Assembly: GCA_001972305.1 (NCBI GenBank)
Contig: BDDD01001632.1
Coordinates: 1 to 64,000 of the forward strand
Direction of reading: 5' to 3'
From: Cephalotus follicularis
Lineage: Eukaryota; Streptophyta; Magnoliopsida; Oxalidales; Cephalotaceae
DNA length: 64,000 nucleotides
Position 1 is the stretch's first letter. Every line of letters begins with the position of its first letter. Under the pieces are notes generated by a model that was not told where the DNA came from, made no database searches, and saw only the letters and a program-made list of their open reading frames with translations. Shown piece by piece: positions 46,200-59,035 of the stretch. A program made the position numbers and the translations under genes.

Positions 46200-47694
46200 T
46201 GTTCACGTGTTTTGAATGTTTTAAATTTATACCGCAAGTGCACGGTTGTGCAGTAATGGGTCGAACACTAAGAAATCAAGTTAAATTAATTTTAATCTGT
46301 TTAACCTAGGCATAGTATGCAAAATTGAGGTTTAATATTAAAATCTACTCCTAAACATGCAAAAATAAACTAATTAAATAAAACAGCAATTGAAGGCGTC
46401 GATGCTTTGTCAAGGCGTCAACGTGAATAAATCTAAAGCAGGAAACCGTCGACGCTTACAGGGTAGGCGTCGACGGTTAAAGCACTGATGCAAAAACTAA
46501 CAAGAAATCAACATGCAAATTAAAAACTAATCAAGGCAGCAAATAAATTAACTAAAATATATAAGAGAAAAACAGTTTTAGGGTTTAGAAACTCACCATA
46601 GATTATATTGAACAATTCACTTACTTGAACGATCAAACCTTGGTAACCAATAGCAGCTAGGTCGATACGAAGTGCGACTGTGAGGACAAATCGTATGAGT
46701 AGTCATGCTAGGTCTATACGGAGTGTTTTCGTTGTGACAAACTATATGAGCAGACTCCATTGATTGTGTTGAAAACCATTTATTCGCCAACGTTCATATT
46801 CACCGACAAGATGTTTGTGGATTTTAATCAGACAAACAAAGTGAGTGTGAAAGCAGAAAATTGAAGAACAAATCGAAACTTCAAGGATTTTTATTTATGG
46901 AATTGAAACAATACATTCTAATGGCTTGTTCTTGCCCTAAAAACCTTAAAGGTTTAGCTACTAAACATTGAAAATAATTCTACAAATATTGAAGAAGAAA
47001 ACTAATGGTGGCAAAGCTTGTCACTAGCTTGTACACATTGTTATTGTGACCTAGCTCTCTATTTATACATAAAATCTCGTGCAACAAAAAAAAGGAAAAA
47101 TTTTAACCTACTTTAAATTGTTTAAGGAAATAATTACAAGCAAAAAACTTTCCATCTTTGCTATTAGGCATCGTAAGCGTCGACGCTTACTTCTTGGGCG
47201 TCGTAAGCGTCGATGCTTTGGTATGGTGAAGCGCTAAGCGTCGACTCATATATTGCATTATTACGCTATTTTGAGTGTTAAGCGTCGACGCTTAACTTGT
47301 GAAGGTAGGAGGCGTTGACGCTTTTCTTGTTGCACATTAACGTTTAAGCTACTGTTTGATTTGTGCAATTTTGGCATTGACGCCTAAACATTGAATTCCC
47401 AGCACGTTAACGCCAAATGGATTGATGTTGACGAAAATCATAAAACTACAGAATTGTTCATCATGAAATGTAAAGTGTCGATGCTTATATTGTACCCGTC
47501 AGCGCTTAAGAGTTAGGCGTCGACGCTTTGCTCTGTTTTTTGCAAAATTTTCACCAATTTAGCTCATTCTTCATGCACTTTGGTCTTTTAACTCTTGAAC
47601 CTGAAAATCAACACAACACAACCAAAGTAGTCTATCACAAGCATACAAATATCACAAATAAATCATTAAAAATAACACATTTTTATGCTAAATA
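46200..47694 (-). repeat. 5' LTR of D
   Basis: It ends CGTGAACA next to the primer site and begins at TTTAGCATAAAAATGTG on the sense strand (about 47694). Box arrays lie at 47168-47530, with exact palindromes at 47175-47188 and 47280-47293 and exact GCGTCGACGC at 47517-47526. A second array lies at 46397-46480. TATA is at 47060-47067, 101 bp from the array. Confidence 0.85.
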
Positions 47695-48239
47695 GGTGGA
47701 AAGAGAAAATAAACCACTAATGTCAAATTAATATATACTAGTTAAAAACTAGATTTACCACCAAGCGAGCATGTGTGAAGCATGCATCACTTTTCCAATA
47801 ATCAGGCGGGACCTAAAAGCCTGGTGGAATTTTGGTACGATGATAAATTTCCCAAAACATCCCTAAGCTCTGGTATGCATGCAACAGTATAATAGTGATA
47901 TGCGTGTAACAATATATCAATGTATGTCATGTAGTGCATCAGCATAATGGTGATATGCGTGCAACAGTATAATATATATGTATGGCATGTCGTGTGCATA
48001 AATGACAATTGCGGACAACGTCAGTATACCAACTGTCCCTAAGCAGTGATATACTGGGCTGATCCTAATCACATAAAAGGCCATAGGCCTGTAGACACTC
48101 CATAACAATCAGTCATCATGCGTAGGGCCAAACAATCCATAGGTCTGAGTACTACTCTGCCCCTCCGGCCTGAGATAGTACTACCACCGACTACCTACCC
48201 TTTTGAGGTCGTAGCCGAGTGGGGAAGAGATAACGTTGA

Positions 48240-48350
48240 TCACATCATGGCTAAGCCGTAAAAACGGTCAGACCCGTAATATAGTGGTAAAGCCGTAAAA
48301 ATGGTCAGAACCCGTAGTATGGTGGTAAAGCCGTAAAAACGGTCAGAACC
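48240..48350. repeat. Short tandem repeat in S4
   Basis: Three units of about 38 bp are each built on AAGCCGTAAAAACGGTCAGA and CCCGTAGTATGGTGGT. Each unit holds a small inverted repeat, CCGTAAAAACGG. A further pair of ~115-bp units with GAAAGGGAGTCCAAAT and ATCCGCG lies at 48650-48850. Confidence 0.8.
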
Positions 48351-49028
48351 CATAGGCGCCGGTAACCTCCAGTGATGATGTGATCGAACACCCATAATCC
48401 TCGCGACAGAAATGTAGGTTATGGATGGGTTATCTCATAGGTCTCAAACAATAATATATATCATAGTCATACCTTGTAATACTCGTAACCCATAACATAT
48501 ATTCATTTAAAGGATATGGACCATTTCATAAAGGATCTCATAGGATCCATATCCGTCAAATCATATAAAGATCATTTCATAATCATAAGTCATTTTTCAT
48601 ATCTAATGGCTATTTCGTGTTCATAATCCATTTTATAATCAATTTTTCATATATCATTTGGTTGGTCCCTATCGAAGTTATAATGAATGGAAAGGGAGTC
48701 CAAATGGGAGTATCCGCGCCCATATGTCCCAATGGAAGTACTTGACCATTTTGAAATCCATAAAACAATGGAGAGGAAGTCCAAATAAGATATCCGCGTC
48801 CCGATATCCCAATGGAACTGTCCTGACCATTTTGAAAACCATTTAGAAACCATTTGCGTAAAACTCTTTTATTGAGTACTTTCCTTAAAACTTCACTTTG
48901 AACATCGATTTAGAAATCAAAAGTGATACAAAAGGATTTCCATAGGTTACAAAGCCTTAGGGAGGCTTCCTACGAAACCCATTTCGGATCAAAACCACAT
49001 AAAATAGTTGAGTTTAACTAAAACGGGG

Positions 49029-49255
49029 CACTAAGCGTCGATGCTTAGCCCTGAGCGTCGACATTTTTAGAAAACACAAGTATAAAGCGTCAATGGTTTG
49101 TTTGAAAGCATAAGGCGTCGACTGTTTGGTTTAACTCATAAAAGCGTCGACAGTTTTAGAAAGAATAAGTATAAAACATCGACTACTCAGTTTAAGACAT
49201 GAAAGCGTCGACGGGTTTGATTTTGAAAGCATATAGCGTCGACGGTTTTGATAGA
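49029..49255. repeat. Palindromic CG box array in S4
   Basis: About eight boxes occur: AAGCGTCGATGCTT, GAGCGTCGACATTT, AAGCGTCAATGGTTT, GGCGTCGACTGTTT, AAGCGTCGACAGTTT, AACATCGACTACT, AAGCGTCGACGGGTTT and AGCGTCGACGGTTT. They are spaced 20-45 bp apart. Confidence 0.8.
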
Positions 49256-50597
49256 AAGTGTAGTTTGTGAAAGAGTTCGTAAATCAATGGAAGTATGTCT
49301 AAACAGTTCAAAGCCCTTTAAGATTCATCCCATAGCCCGTGAATTAAGAGAAGGCAAGGACTCATCTCCTCTTAATTCAATATCAAACCCTTATATCATA
49401 TGCCATATGCAATTATATATATATACAATCATGCATCCATACAAGTACAATTTGTACACATATCAATCCAAATAATCATTTAGAATGCATGAATGTAATG
49501 CAAGCAATAGTATAACCTACCTCTTAGCAACTGAGCTCGGAAAGCTCGGAAATTCTCTATCCTTGATCGTTTCGTTTATCCTTGATCGTTTCCTTTATCC
49601 TGCATGCACAACACATTTCCGTTACACACCACGCACGGAAAGCAAGCACAGCCGCCATCGAAGCTTCGGCCAGTTTCCGGCCAACTCATTCAGCTCCGGC
49701 GAAACCCAAAAACAGGTTCCGCATTGGACGATATGTTCAAAACCGTCGGAGGCTCACTGTGAAATGAGTTGTCACGACCGACCAGTGAGTTCAACTCACT
49801 GAGTTGACTCACTGGTCGTCCACAACTCCGGCTACCACCATATCAACGCACCACTGCCCTTAACTCGATGAGACTCGGTGCTAAACGCCCAGTCAAAGGC
49901 GACAGTGGGTCAACTCGCTGAGTCGACTTGTCAGTTCAAATTCGGCCGTTTCCGGCCGAATGGCGCCTCAACAGTGGTCAAACCGGGCAGAGCTAGCCTT
50001 CTGGATGAAGACCAACACCATCCGCGACACTAACTGACGGCGAAACGCACGGCAGAGGCAAAAACATTGGGAAATAGAAGAGAAAAAAAGAAGGAAAAGA
50101 GAAGAGGAAAGGAGAAGTTACCGCCAGCTAGAGGTCCAGGGCAGACCGCAATGCTCTCCCGGTCAGGTGGCTGGCTCTGGCGCCCTCTCTCCCTTTCTCT
50201 CCCGCTGTCTCTCCCGATGTCTCTCTCTCTCTCTCTCTCTCAACGCGTCTTTTTCTTTCTTTGCACGGGCCCCTTATGCGCCCGTGTCTCACACTTCTTC
50301 CTTTAAACTTTGCCTCTTCCTTAGTATTTACCAGCCACAATACTAAGGCCTGGGTCCCGTTTAATCCGCAAATGACAATATTAATTATCCGAACGGGTAC
50401 CAAAATAATCGCAATAAAAATGCGAACATAGAACCTTATTGTCGCGTATTAAAAATGGGCTTTATTAGTCATTTTGGGCCTTATGATTTGCGGCTCCAAT
50501 ACGTGATGCTTTTTATTGATTCGGGCTACATCGGCTCATTACGGCCATACACTGTGCCAATATTAAAATAATTATTTATAAAATTCCGGGCGCTACA

Positions 50598-50719
50598 CCC
50601 GGTGTGATCTATAATCATCCCCGGATCCGTGGACCACAAAGTACCACGTATATCATTCGTTAACCGGTTCTCCAGTGCTTTATCACTGTTATCGATTTAT
50701 GTGACGTGTATCCTTCATC
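50598..50719. other. Short spacer between S4 and F
   Basis: 122 bp with no recognised feature. It is either flanking DNA or the edge of another element. Confidence 0.4.
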
Positions 50720-53197
50720 TGTCACACCCCGTTTTCACTTTAACACATGGTTATCAGTTTAATCCAGTATTACCAAAATGATCCAAAATTTAAAACTTTG
50801 CAGAAGCATTCTATATACCAGATTATTTAAAAGTATTCGCATGCAGCCCATACTACATGCTTACCAAGTACAACACAAGTTATATAATACATATCAGAAA
50901 TGTAAATATAACTACGGAGTATGACTTATTACAATTACACCTTTCACAACCTTGAAAGATAAGAAGCCTCCAAGTATAGCTTCAGCAGCAGGTCCACAAC
51001 AACCTTCGTCAATCTGAAATAGTAGGTATTAGTCTTTGTCCTCACGAGGCTAAGTATGAAGTATGCATGAATGTGAATATAAAGATGCAATCATGTATGA
51101 CAGTTAATCAATTTGAAAACAGTAATATATATATTTATCAATATATATAAACAACAATGCCAAGTAGCTACAATCAATCATTTATCAATCATACCGCACA
51201 AGGGTACAAACAATCTCTTTGTCCGAAGACCACTGATGGGTGTCATCTAGTGCTACCTCCTAGCCCAACCGATGCACCACCTGACTACCACCATGCACTC
51301 TGATGATGATAGACTAGGTAAACACTATTGCCGGCACTTGGCGGACAATCACTCACTCACGATTTGCATTGCAGATAAGTTTGGTGTATAAGCACTAACC
51401 ATAAACTCCTAGCCCATAGGCTCACTGCCGTAGTCAGTGGTACACCCTGATCAGTAAACCATCAGCACCACTTGAATCACAATCAATTCAATGATATTAC
51501 ATATATATTTGTAGAGAAAACGATAAACATTAATTCACTTGGAAAACATTAAAGCAATAGTTTGCTCAAGAGCATAAATACAGTTATTATGGGTTCTCAT
51601 TATAGAGAAAACACTTGAACACTTGAACACTTACCCTTTTTGAAATAACTTGAACACTTTCAATCATTTTAACACTTTTCACATTTTGGGAAAATAGTTT
51701 GAACAATTCTAGAAAACACTTGGAAACAATAGTATTTATGTGAAATACTTTGTGACAGTAATCAATTTTGTATGATATGAGATGCATCATAACACTTCAT
51801 TCAATTTCAAGAAATCAAGCATAAACAAGATAAAATTATCTACTGTTCCAGTATGGCGTCGACGTGTATATAGGCGTCAATGTTTCACTTAGACATCAAT
51901 GCGTTAAGGCAGGAACCTTAAGCGTTAACATTTCCTTTTTAGCGTTGATGCGTTAAGGTAGGAACCTTACGCGTCAATGTTACCTGTTAGCGTCAATGTT
52001 TTCGAAGACAATAACTTTAAACGTCAATGTTATCCTTCATTGGCGTCGATGAGAATCAAACGCAAACAGGAAAACTATCGACTATCTCAGTAAGGCGTCA
52101 ACGTGTATCTATTGGTGTTAATGTTTATTCTGGGTTTACACCTTATTCTCAGCATAATACTAAACACAGTCCATTCCACCACAATCATACCAACACAAAA
52201 CAAGAACTTAACAGTTTAATATCAACATGCAAGCACAATATACAAGCTATATTTTCATAATCATGTCATATACCCTACCTTAGTAGCTATCCCAGAATCA
52301 ATTTGGATTGATTCTTCTCTTTACACTCCAATACTCCTTCAATCCAACTCCACTTTACAATTCTAGAATCAATCTACACTTGCATTCTAACAGTATGCAT
52401 AAAGAACGAATTCAGTTTATATACATAATGGCGTAACTATGGTAATAATAACTGAGCTCGAGTCAATAGCTTACCACTTGAATATGAAGCTTCCCAAAAC
52501 TCCACTTTGAACCTCAATTCCAGTATGCACACGGTATCAGATGGTTCCTTCTCTCTAAAACGTTTCTAGCTCTCATTTCACACTTTCTATCCTCTGATAT
52601 AATGGATGTTAGCCTCAGAACTCGTCTGAAATCTTCTAACTCAAGATTCCACTATTTTCCTTCTCTTGTCTCTCTAACATTAACTCATAGTTTTGTTTTC
52701 CTCTCCATTGTCCAGGTTGCAGGAGCTTAGGACACCATGCTTTCTCTTCAGCTGGCAACTGGCATCTCATGCAGATGGATTCCTCAGTGTTTGACACGTT
52801 CTCTAGCCTGTAACATGAGCATCACGCCTGTCCAAGTTGAAGGACACTCATGCCATTCCTTCACTTGCAACAGACACGTATCTGAACTCTTTTCTGGGTT
52901 CATGGCGTCAACGTCCTCATTTGGCATCAACGTTTACGCATCAAGTTCTCTTTTGATTGGCACATATCGAATACATGTCTAGCTCTAGGCGTCGACGTAC
53001 TTCATTAGCATCTACGTCTATGCGTCAGACTTTAGGCCTTCCAATTATTTCAATTTAGTCTAAATTCCTTTCAATTAATCTTTCAAACCAATCAATAATC
53101 ACAGTTCACATGATAATTGGACATTAAATGACAATTTAATATATATTTTATTCATCAATTGTTCAATATACATAAATTGAAAATTGCGGTTATTACA
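50720..53197 (-). repeat. 3' LTR of F
   Basis: The sense strand starts TGTAATAACCGC after the purine tract and ends CGGGGTGTGACA. Length is 2478 bp. A TATA box (TATATAAAC on the minus strand) lies at 52415-52423. Palindromic boxes lie at 52903-53032 (upstream) and 51850-52120 (downstream), for example GGCGTCGACGT, GGCGTCAACGT, GCATCAACGTTT and GCGTCAATGTT. Confidence 0.88.
51850..53032 (-). repeat. Palindromic box arrays in LTR of F
   Basis: There are two groups, about ten boxes at 51853-52120 and four at 52903-53032. They are mostly CpG-poor variants of the GCGTCGACGC core (GCGTCAATG, GCGTTGATG, GCGTTAACA), with GGCGTCGACGTG at 51853 and GGCGTCGACGTA at 52988. TATA lies between the groups. 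Confidence 0.7.
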
Positions 53198-54908
53198 TTC
53201 CCCCTTCCTTATAGAAAATTCATCCTCAAATTTAGTTCCTTACATTCCGAACAAGTGAGGGAATGTTTCCATCATTTCAGCTTCGCGTTCCCATGTAGCT
53301 TTTTCAGCTCCATGAAACTGCCATAGTATCTTCACCATAGGAATAGTCTTATTCCTCAGTACTTTCTCCTTTCGATCAATGATCCTCATTGGCCTTTCAT
53401 CATATGATAAGTTATCACTGATAAATCCCAGATCATAGCTCAACACATGAGATGAATCAAGTATGTATTTCCGTAACATGGATACATGAAATACACTATG
53501 CACATTCGATAAGTCGGGTGGTAGTGCGATCTGATATGCCACTTCCTCAACTCTTTCGAGTATCTCATAAGGTCCAATATACCTTGGAGTTAATTTCCCT
53601 CTCAGGCCAAATCGGTGCACTCCCTTAGAAGGTGAGATCCTCATAAAAACATGATCTCTCTTCTCAAACTCTAGCTTCCTCTTCCTTCTATCGGCATAAC
53701 TCTTTTTTCGACTATGTGAAGCTAGCAGCTTTTTCTTGATTATCTCAACCTTGTCAGTAGTCTATTGGACAAGATCTGATCCCAGCACTTCTCTTTCACC
53801 CACTTCATCCCAGCAAAAAAGAGATCTACACTTCCTCCCATACAGAGCTTCATAAGGAGCCATCCCGATGCTAGAATGATAATTGTTGTTGTAGGAGAAT
53901 TCAATCAGTGAAAGATGATCCTCCCAACTTCTAGCAAAATCAATAACACAAGCCCGGAGCATATATTCGAGAGTCTGAATGGTGCGCTCGGACTGTCCAT
54001 CAGTCTATGGATGAAATGCAGTACCAAAGTTTAAGGTGTTTCCCATCGCTGCTTGGAACTTCTTTCAGAACCTTGAAGTAAATCTCGCATCACAGTCACA
54101 AACAATACTGACCAGCACTCCATGCAATCTTACAATCTCCTGGATATATAATCCAGCCAATTTCTCGATAGAATATGTCATGCTCATTGGAAGAAAGTGA
54201 GCAGACTTGGTGAGTCGGTCCACTACAACCCATACTGCTTCATGACTATTTTGTGACCTCGGAAATCCCGATACAAATTCCATGGTCACATGCTCCCACT
54301 TCCATTCCACCACTGGTAAAGACTGTAACAATCTCGCAGGTTTCTGATGTTCAGCCTTCACTCTCTGACAGGTCAAACATCTTGCTACATATTCAGCAAG
54401 CTCTCTCTTCATGCCACTCCACCAGTACTTTCTTTTCATATCATGCCACATATTAGAGCTTCCTAGATGAACACTGCAATTTGATTTATGAGCTTGCTGC
54501 AATAACTCATCTCTTATGCTCCCGTCATTCGGAACGCATACTTTCCCTTGGAACCTCAATATGCCATCTAAATGTATGGAGAATTCAGAGTCAGGATCTA
54601 AATTGTCACAGATATCCCACAATTTAGTATCACTAAACTGAGCATTTAGAATACGATCAAGAAGTTTTGGTTGTGCTCTAAGATTTGCCACAATAACTCC
54701 TCGGGAAACCATGAACGAATTTCATCTCTGAAAATCCTCCAATAGCTTCCACTATGAAACTATCTCACCTGCAATCATCGCCGTGCGACTCAACGCATCC
54801 GCCACAACATTCGCCTTCCCTGGGTGGTATTCAATATTACAGTTGTAATCATTAAAGAATTCAACCCACATTCTCTGTCTCATGTTCAGTTCCTTCTGAG
54901 AAAACAAA

Positions 54909-57140
54909 TGTGACGACCCGTTCCTCAGGATAGCCACCTCGAACGAATCGCCCGACAGGAAGGAGGAATTTCCCATCTCCTCTAAGCCAAAAACAACGCC
55001 AAAACACATGGCAGGGAAGAAACAAAGAAGAAATGGCAAAACTGTAAATAAGCCTTACATAAAACCATTTCCAAAACTCACCGTTTAACTAAAGGGACAC
55101 AACAACACTGCCCAAACGCACCGTTCCACTAAAGGAACATAACAGCCACTGCCCAAACGCACCGTTCCACTAAAGGAACATGCCAGGGCAGAGAACGCAA
55201 CACTACGTCTTGCCTGGGGTCCCGGGCAGGGGATGCCAACATCACACAACACAAGACGACAAACACAAGCCAGGCCTGCACCTCCATCCTAAGACATGCC
55301 ATCCCTGGATCAGCCATCCTCGGGCATGTCCTCATTGGACGACCAACCACGGACATGTCCACCCCGGGCATGTCCTCCCCTGGCATGGCCTCCCCGGGCA
55401 TGACGTCCCCGGGCATGCCACCCCGGGCATGTCATCCTCGGGCATGTCCTCCACGGACAACACGTTCTCCTCGGACGTCTCCTTAGACAACATGTTCTCC
55501 TCGGACAGAGCCCGAGGACAAGTTCCAGACCACAACATAAACCAACCCAGCCTTAACAACCCTGAGGTCAGGACACGAGCCCGATAGGTTGACCCCCGCC
55601 CTGGGGAGATCCCCCAACCTACCTGACCTCAGGTAACCTTCTCGATAAACAAGAAAAAGATCGTAACATAATGTTTCAAGGAAAAACACAAGGATCTCAT
55701 CATTAACACAATAAAACATCACAAGAATGCATCATATATCATTTCAAAATAATATATATCTGTTAACAAAAATATCATCCCCTGCTCAAAATCCAGGGAC
55801 CCATACAAAAGAATATCATATCCTCCTCAGGCCAAGGACCATACAACAAAAGAATAAAACCCATATGCCCCCATGAATGCATGCAAGGACGAGCCCGTGA
55901 AGCCGGCAGCTCTGCTTATCCTCCGTAGACTACCTTATCAACCCAAGAGACTGCCCTGGCAGCCACAGTAGCTACCTCTTCAAAACAACTGGGGAGGGGA
56001 TTAGTCCAAATGACTAGTGAGCAAGAACAAGCATTCTCCAGAGCATCCATAACCACTGGACGCACAAGGAAAAGAAATATATAAAATCAAGACCCACTAG
56101 GAAAAACAGAACAAGTCATGGGATAAACAAAGGAACACAAACCGCCATACCAGGAAAAACACACACGTCAACAGCCATACCAAGCAAAACACACACATCT
56201 ATCCAGGCCTCGCCTTCTAGAATCTATCCGGACTTTGTCCACTGGTATCTATCCGGGCCTTGCCCGCTATCCACCATAGTATCCGTGGTCTGCCACCATA
56301 CCAGGCCAAACACACACACACACCACCTATCCAGGCCTTGCCTACTAGAATCTATCTGGACCTCGTCTGCTAGTATCTATCCGAGCCTTGCCTGCTAACC
56401 CCGGCCAAATGGAAAGGAACGGAGAACACCCCTGCACTCACACTCAGCATACCATCATAGACAATAGTACACCGCAGATCCAGGTATGGAACTCGGGTGT
56501 AGTTCCCATAAACCATCCCATCATAGACAATGAGAATACTAAGGAGAGTTGATTCTCGGACGTACCCTTTACCACCGACCGAACCCATGCATTCCGTCCG
56601 CACATCCCAGTGCATCCCACATATCAGAGGAACCAAGAACAAAAGGAGAGATTGTCTGACACAAACAACAACCGTCAGAGGAACAACCTACATTCAACCC
56701 AAGAACCATCCGAGCTCTCAAGCTCTGCCAAGAACAGGATAACAACATAAACAAGGGTAACAGGGATCCAAATCCCACAGAAAACGTTCAACCAAAGGAT
56801 AACAACAGGCAGACGAGATATCAAGTAAAAGAAAGAAGATAATGTCCCACTCATAAATCGCCTCAAGCTACTGTCGACCAACCCCAAGATGCTCTGTCAC
56901 AGCAACAGGTTCCTCGTCTGCAAACTAACACATATTAGATCAAGAAGAAGACATAACAGATGCATGAACAGAAAAACACCACCGGCCAAACCAGGCTATC
57001 ATCCTCCTCCTCGGCCCCAGCGCAACTTGCCACCACACAACACAAACCAGGGAAGAGGAGAGCTCACCTTTACCACTCAAAATCAAAAGAAGGCAACCAA
57101 AATGCTCACGGAAGAAGGGAAAGAAGAAAAAGATGAAACT

Positions 57141-57182
<42 letters not shown>

Positions 57183-57447
57183 TCTTTCTCTCAAAGCTGA
57201 ACTCCACTAACCAAGAAAGCACTGCCAACCCACTTACCAACTCCCACAAATTCTTATCCCAACGTAACCTTGGGAACAACAAGCTTCCTCAAGAAGCTAA
57301 CCATTAAATCAATATAATAACCCAAACCATCCTTGTCCACATGTTTTAAATAACTTACTAACCACACAAAAATCAACTTAGGTCCATTCCATGAACCAAA
57401 CAAAGCCTTAAATTATAATCCTCTAAAAACAGGTACGAGGTATTACA
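54909..57447 (-). repeat. 3' LTR of G
   Basis: The sense strand starts TGTAATACCTCG after the purine tract CCTGAGGGGGGAGGA (57448-57462) and ends GGGTCGTCACA at 54909. Length is 2539 bp. It has a (GA)n tract at 57143-57179, blocks shared with S3 (near 55990 and 56450), and a GC-rich palindromic array at 55361-55447. Confidence 0.88.
55361..55447. repeat. CCCGGGCATG array in LTR of G
   Basis: At least six units of about 14-18 bp contain CCCCGGGCATG with small variants. Units hold the palindromes CCCGGG and, when joined, GGGCATGCCC. The same array marks the centre of the fold-back at 59510-59590. Confidence 0.85.
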
Positions 57448-57689
57448 TCCTCCCCCCTCAGGAATTTTGTCCCCAAAATTTAAAACACAGGTGGAACATG
57501 ATCCGAAGAAACAAACTTACCTTCATCCTCAGCAGGAGTGGTAAGGCCTGTACCCGTCTTCAAATTGTACAACCTTGCAGTGGCCGTAGGTCTTCCAGGT
57601 GGTCTACTACTACCAGCTTCTGAACCAGAGGCTTGCCGAGCAGCCACTCCACTACTCTGTGCTCCCAACTGATTGGTCCTCTGCACTGG

Positions 57690-58876
57690 TTATCTGGTCG
57701 TCGACTGTACATCCGAGGATGCAAATCCTTGTGTCCCCGTTGCACCTTGCAACCTCAACGGACATCGATTCCTCAAATTCCTGGTTTGACCACAATGATA
57801 ACAAGAACGTGTCTCCACTCCACACTCACCAACATGGTGTCGGCCACACTGCTGACAACGTGAGGGTGACAAAAAAGTCGCTGCACTCTCCATCTCAGGA
57901 TTTCCATGAGAAAAACTAGGGACCGGATCCTGAGTCCGCTGCTGGGGTGATCCTCCCCAAGTCCCCTTACCAACTGGTCCACTGGTAGACGAAGGTCCCC
58001 TCGTCCTCTGATTCTTGGAGGAACTTTCCTCCCCTTCAAGATTCGAAGCAGACCGTTTCTGTCCTCGGTCCTGTCTGCTCCTCTGCTCGTTTATGCTTAG
58101 ATCGACCCTCATGGCCGAGTCTACCAAATTACCAAAAACATTCCACTTAATCGTTGCTACAGAATGCCGTATCTCCGGCCTTAAGCCATCCAAAAATCTC
58201 TGGCACCTCTCCTTCTGGTCAGCCACTAAGGCAGGAGCATAATGAGACAACTCCAAAACTTATGCTGATATTGTGCCACCGACATAGAACCCTGATACAA
58301 ACGCAAGAATTCCCTCCTCCTCTCCTGGACATAGGTACGAGGAAGAAAATGCTGACGGAACTCTTTCTTGAACAAAGCCAAAGTGATCTCCAGAGGATCC
58401 TCAAACCTAGCACTCAAAGCTTCCCACCAATGCAAGGCTCCTTGCTCCAACAAAAAGGATGCATTGCCCACCCGCTAGTCCATGGATATATCAATCCTTT
58501 CAAATATCCGCTCCATACGGTTTAACCAAGTCTCTGCATCAGCGGGGTTCCCAGATCCTTCAAAAACAACTGCTCCAAGGCGCTGCATACGCTCAAGTGG
58601 CAAAGGTTTTGGTCTAACTTCCCCAACGGTTTGAGCCCAAACGGTAAAAGCCTATAACAGCTCATACTGACTTCCTGCAATAGCCGGAGGAGGTACTTGA
58701 GCAGTACACTGCCCAGCATGATCCTCGACCTCTGCCGGCCTGCTTTCCTTGGCCTCAACTCCAGGATTTGCCTCCACGTCCAGCTGAACATTCTGTGTCT
58801 CCCTATCCCCAGCTGGCCTGGAGGTTGCTCTGCCCCCAATCCGGCCACGACCTCTGGTGCCACTACGGCGTATCAT
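57690..58876 (-). pseudogene. gag of G
   Basis: The minus strand encodes a chromovirus-type gag. It has an N-terminal basic and glycine-rich part (RGRGRIGGRATS), then GALHWWEALSARF, FKKEFRQHFLPRTYVQERRREFLRL and RCQRFLDGLRPEIRHSVA. The tail is rich in S and Q, with the knuckle region CYHCGQTRNLRNRCPLR and CQQCGRHHVGECG. These match Tekay/Del gag proteins. No protease follows. A few breaks. Confidence 0.82.
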
Positions 58877-59020
58877 CCTTCACACACAAGGCAAGAAACC
58901 ACCGTAACTACACATTCTATATGTATGCCATGCATGAAATGCAAAACCCAATATATAAAACCCCAGAAAGCATTAACACACAATAAGAAGGAAAAACATG
59001 CACTCGAACCACAAACCGGT

Positions 59021-59033
59021 CTCTCTGATACCA
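59021..59033 (-). other. tRNA-Met primer-binding site of G
   Basis: The minus strand reads TGGTATCAGAGAG, complementary to initiator tRNA-Met, 2 bp from the LTR-derived sequence that starts at 59036. Confidence 0.85.
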
Positions 59034-59035
59034 AC

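Larger units (their letters stand above)
39439..47694 (-). mobile_element. Athila-like gag-protease element D, tandem with a partial copy
   Basis: On the minus strand, right to left: LTR (47694-46200), tRNA-Asp primer site, gag, protease, tryptophan-rich region, 3' noncoding region, purine tract, LTR (41529-39963), then a second primer site and a second gag start (39962-39439). One LTR thus serves as 3' LTR of one unit and 5' LTR of the next. The interior of the whole unit is 4.67 kb, close to element B, and also has no polymerase region. Broken, with several breaks. The two LTRs differ by several percent, so it is older than B. Confidence 0.85.
47695..50597 (-). repeat. Tekay-like LTR fragment (S4)
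   Basis: The right end GGGCGCTACA (sense strand start TGTAGCGCCCGG) and a (GA)n tract 355-380 bp in match the layout of the Tekay-like LTRs S3 and G. The left end is at the start of element D, so only part is present. It contains tandem repeats (48240-48350; 48650-48850) and palindromic boxes (49029-49255). No coding region was seen. Identity as an LTR is inferred. Confidence 0.5.

Noticed and set aside
55129-55722. Met/Pro/Gly-rich ORFs on both strands
   Set aside because: Translations of the CCCGGGCATG tandem array in the LTR of G; periodic and open on both strands.
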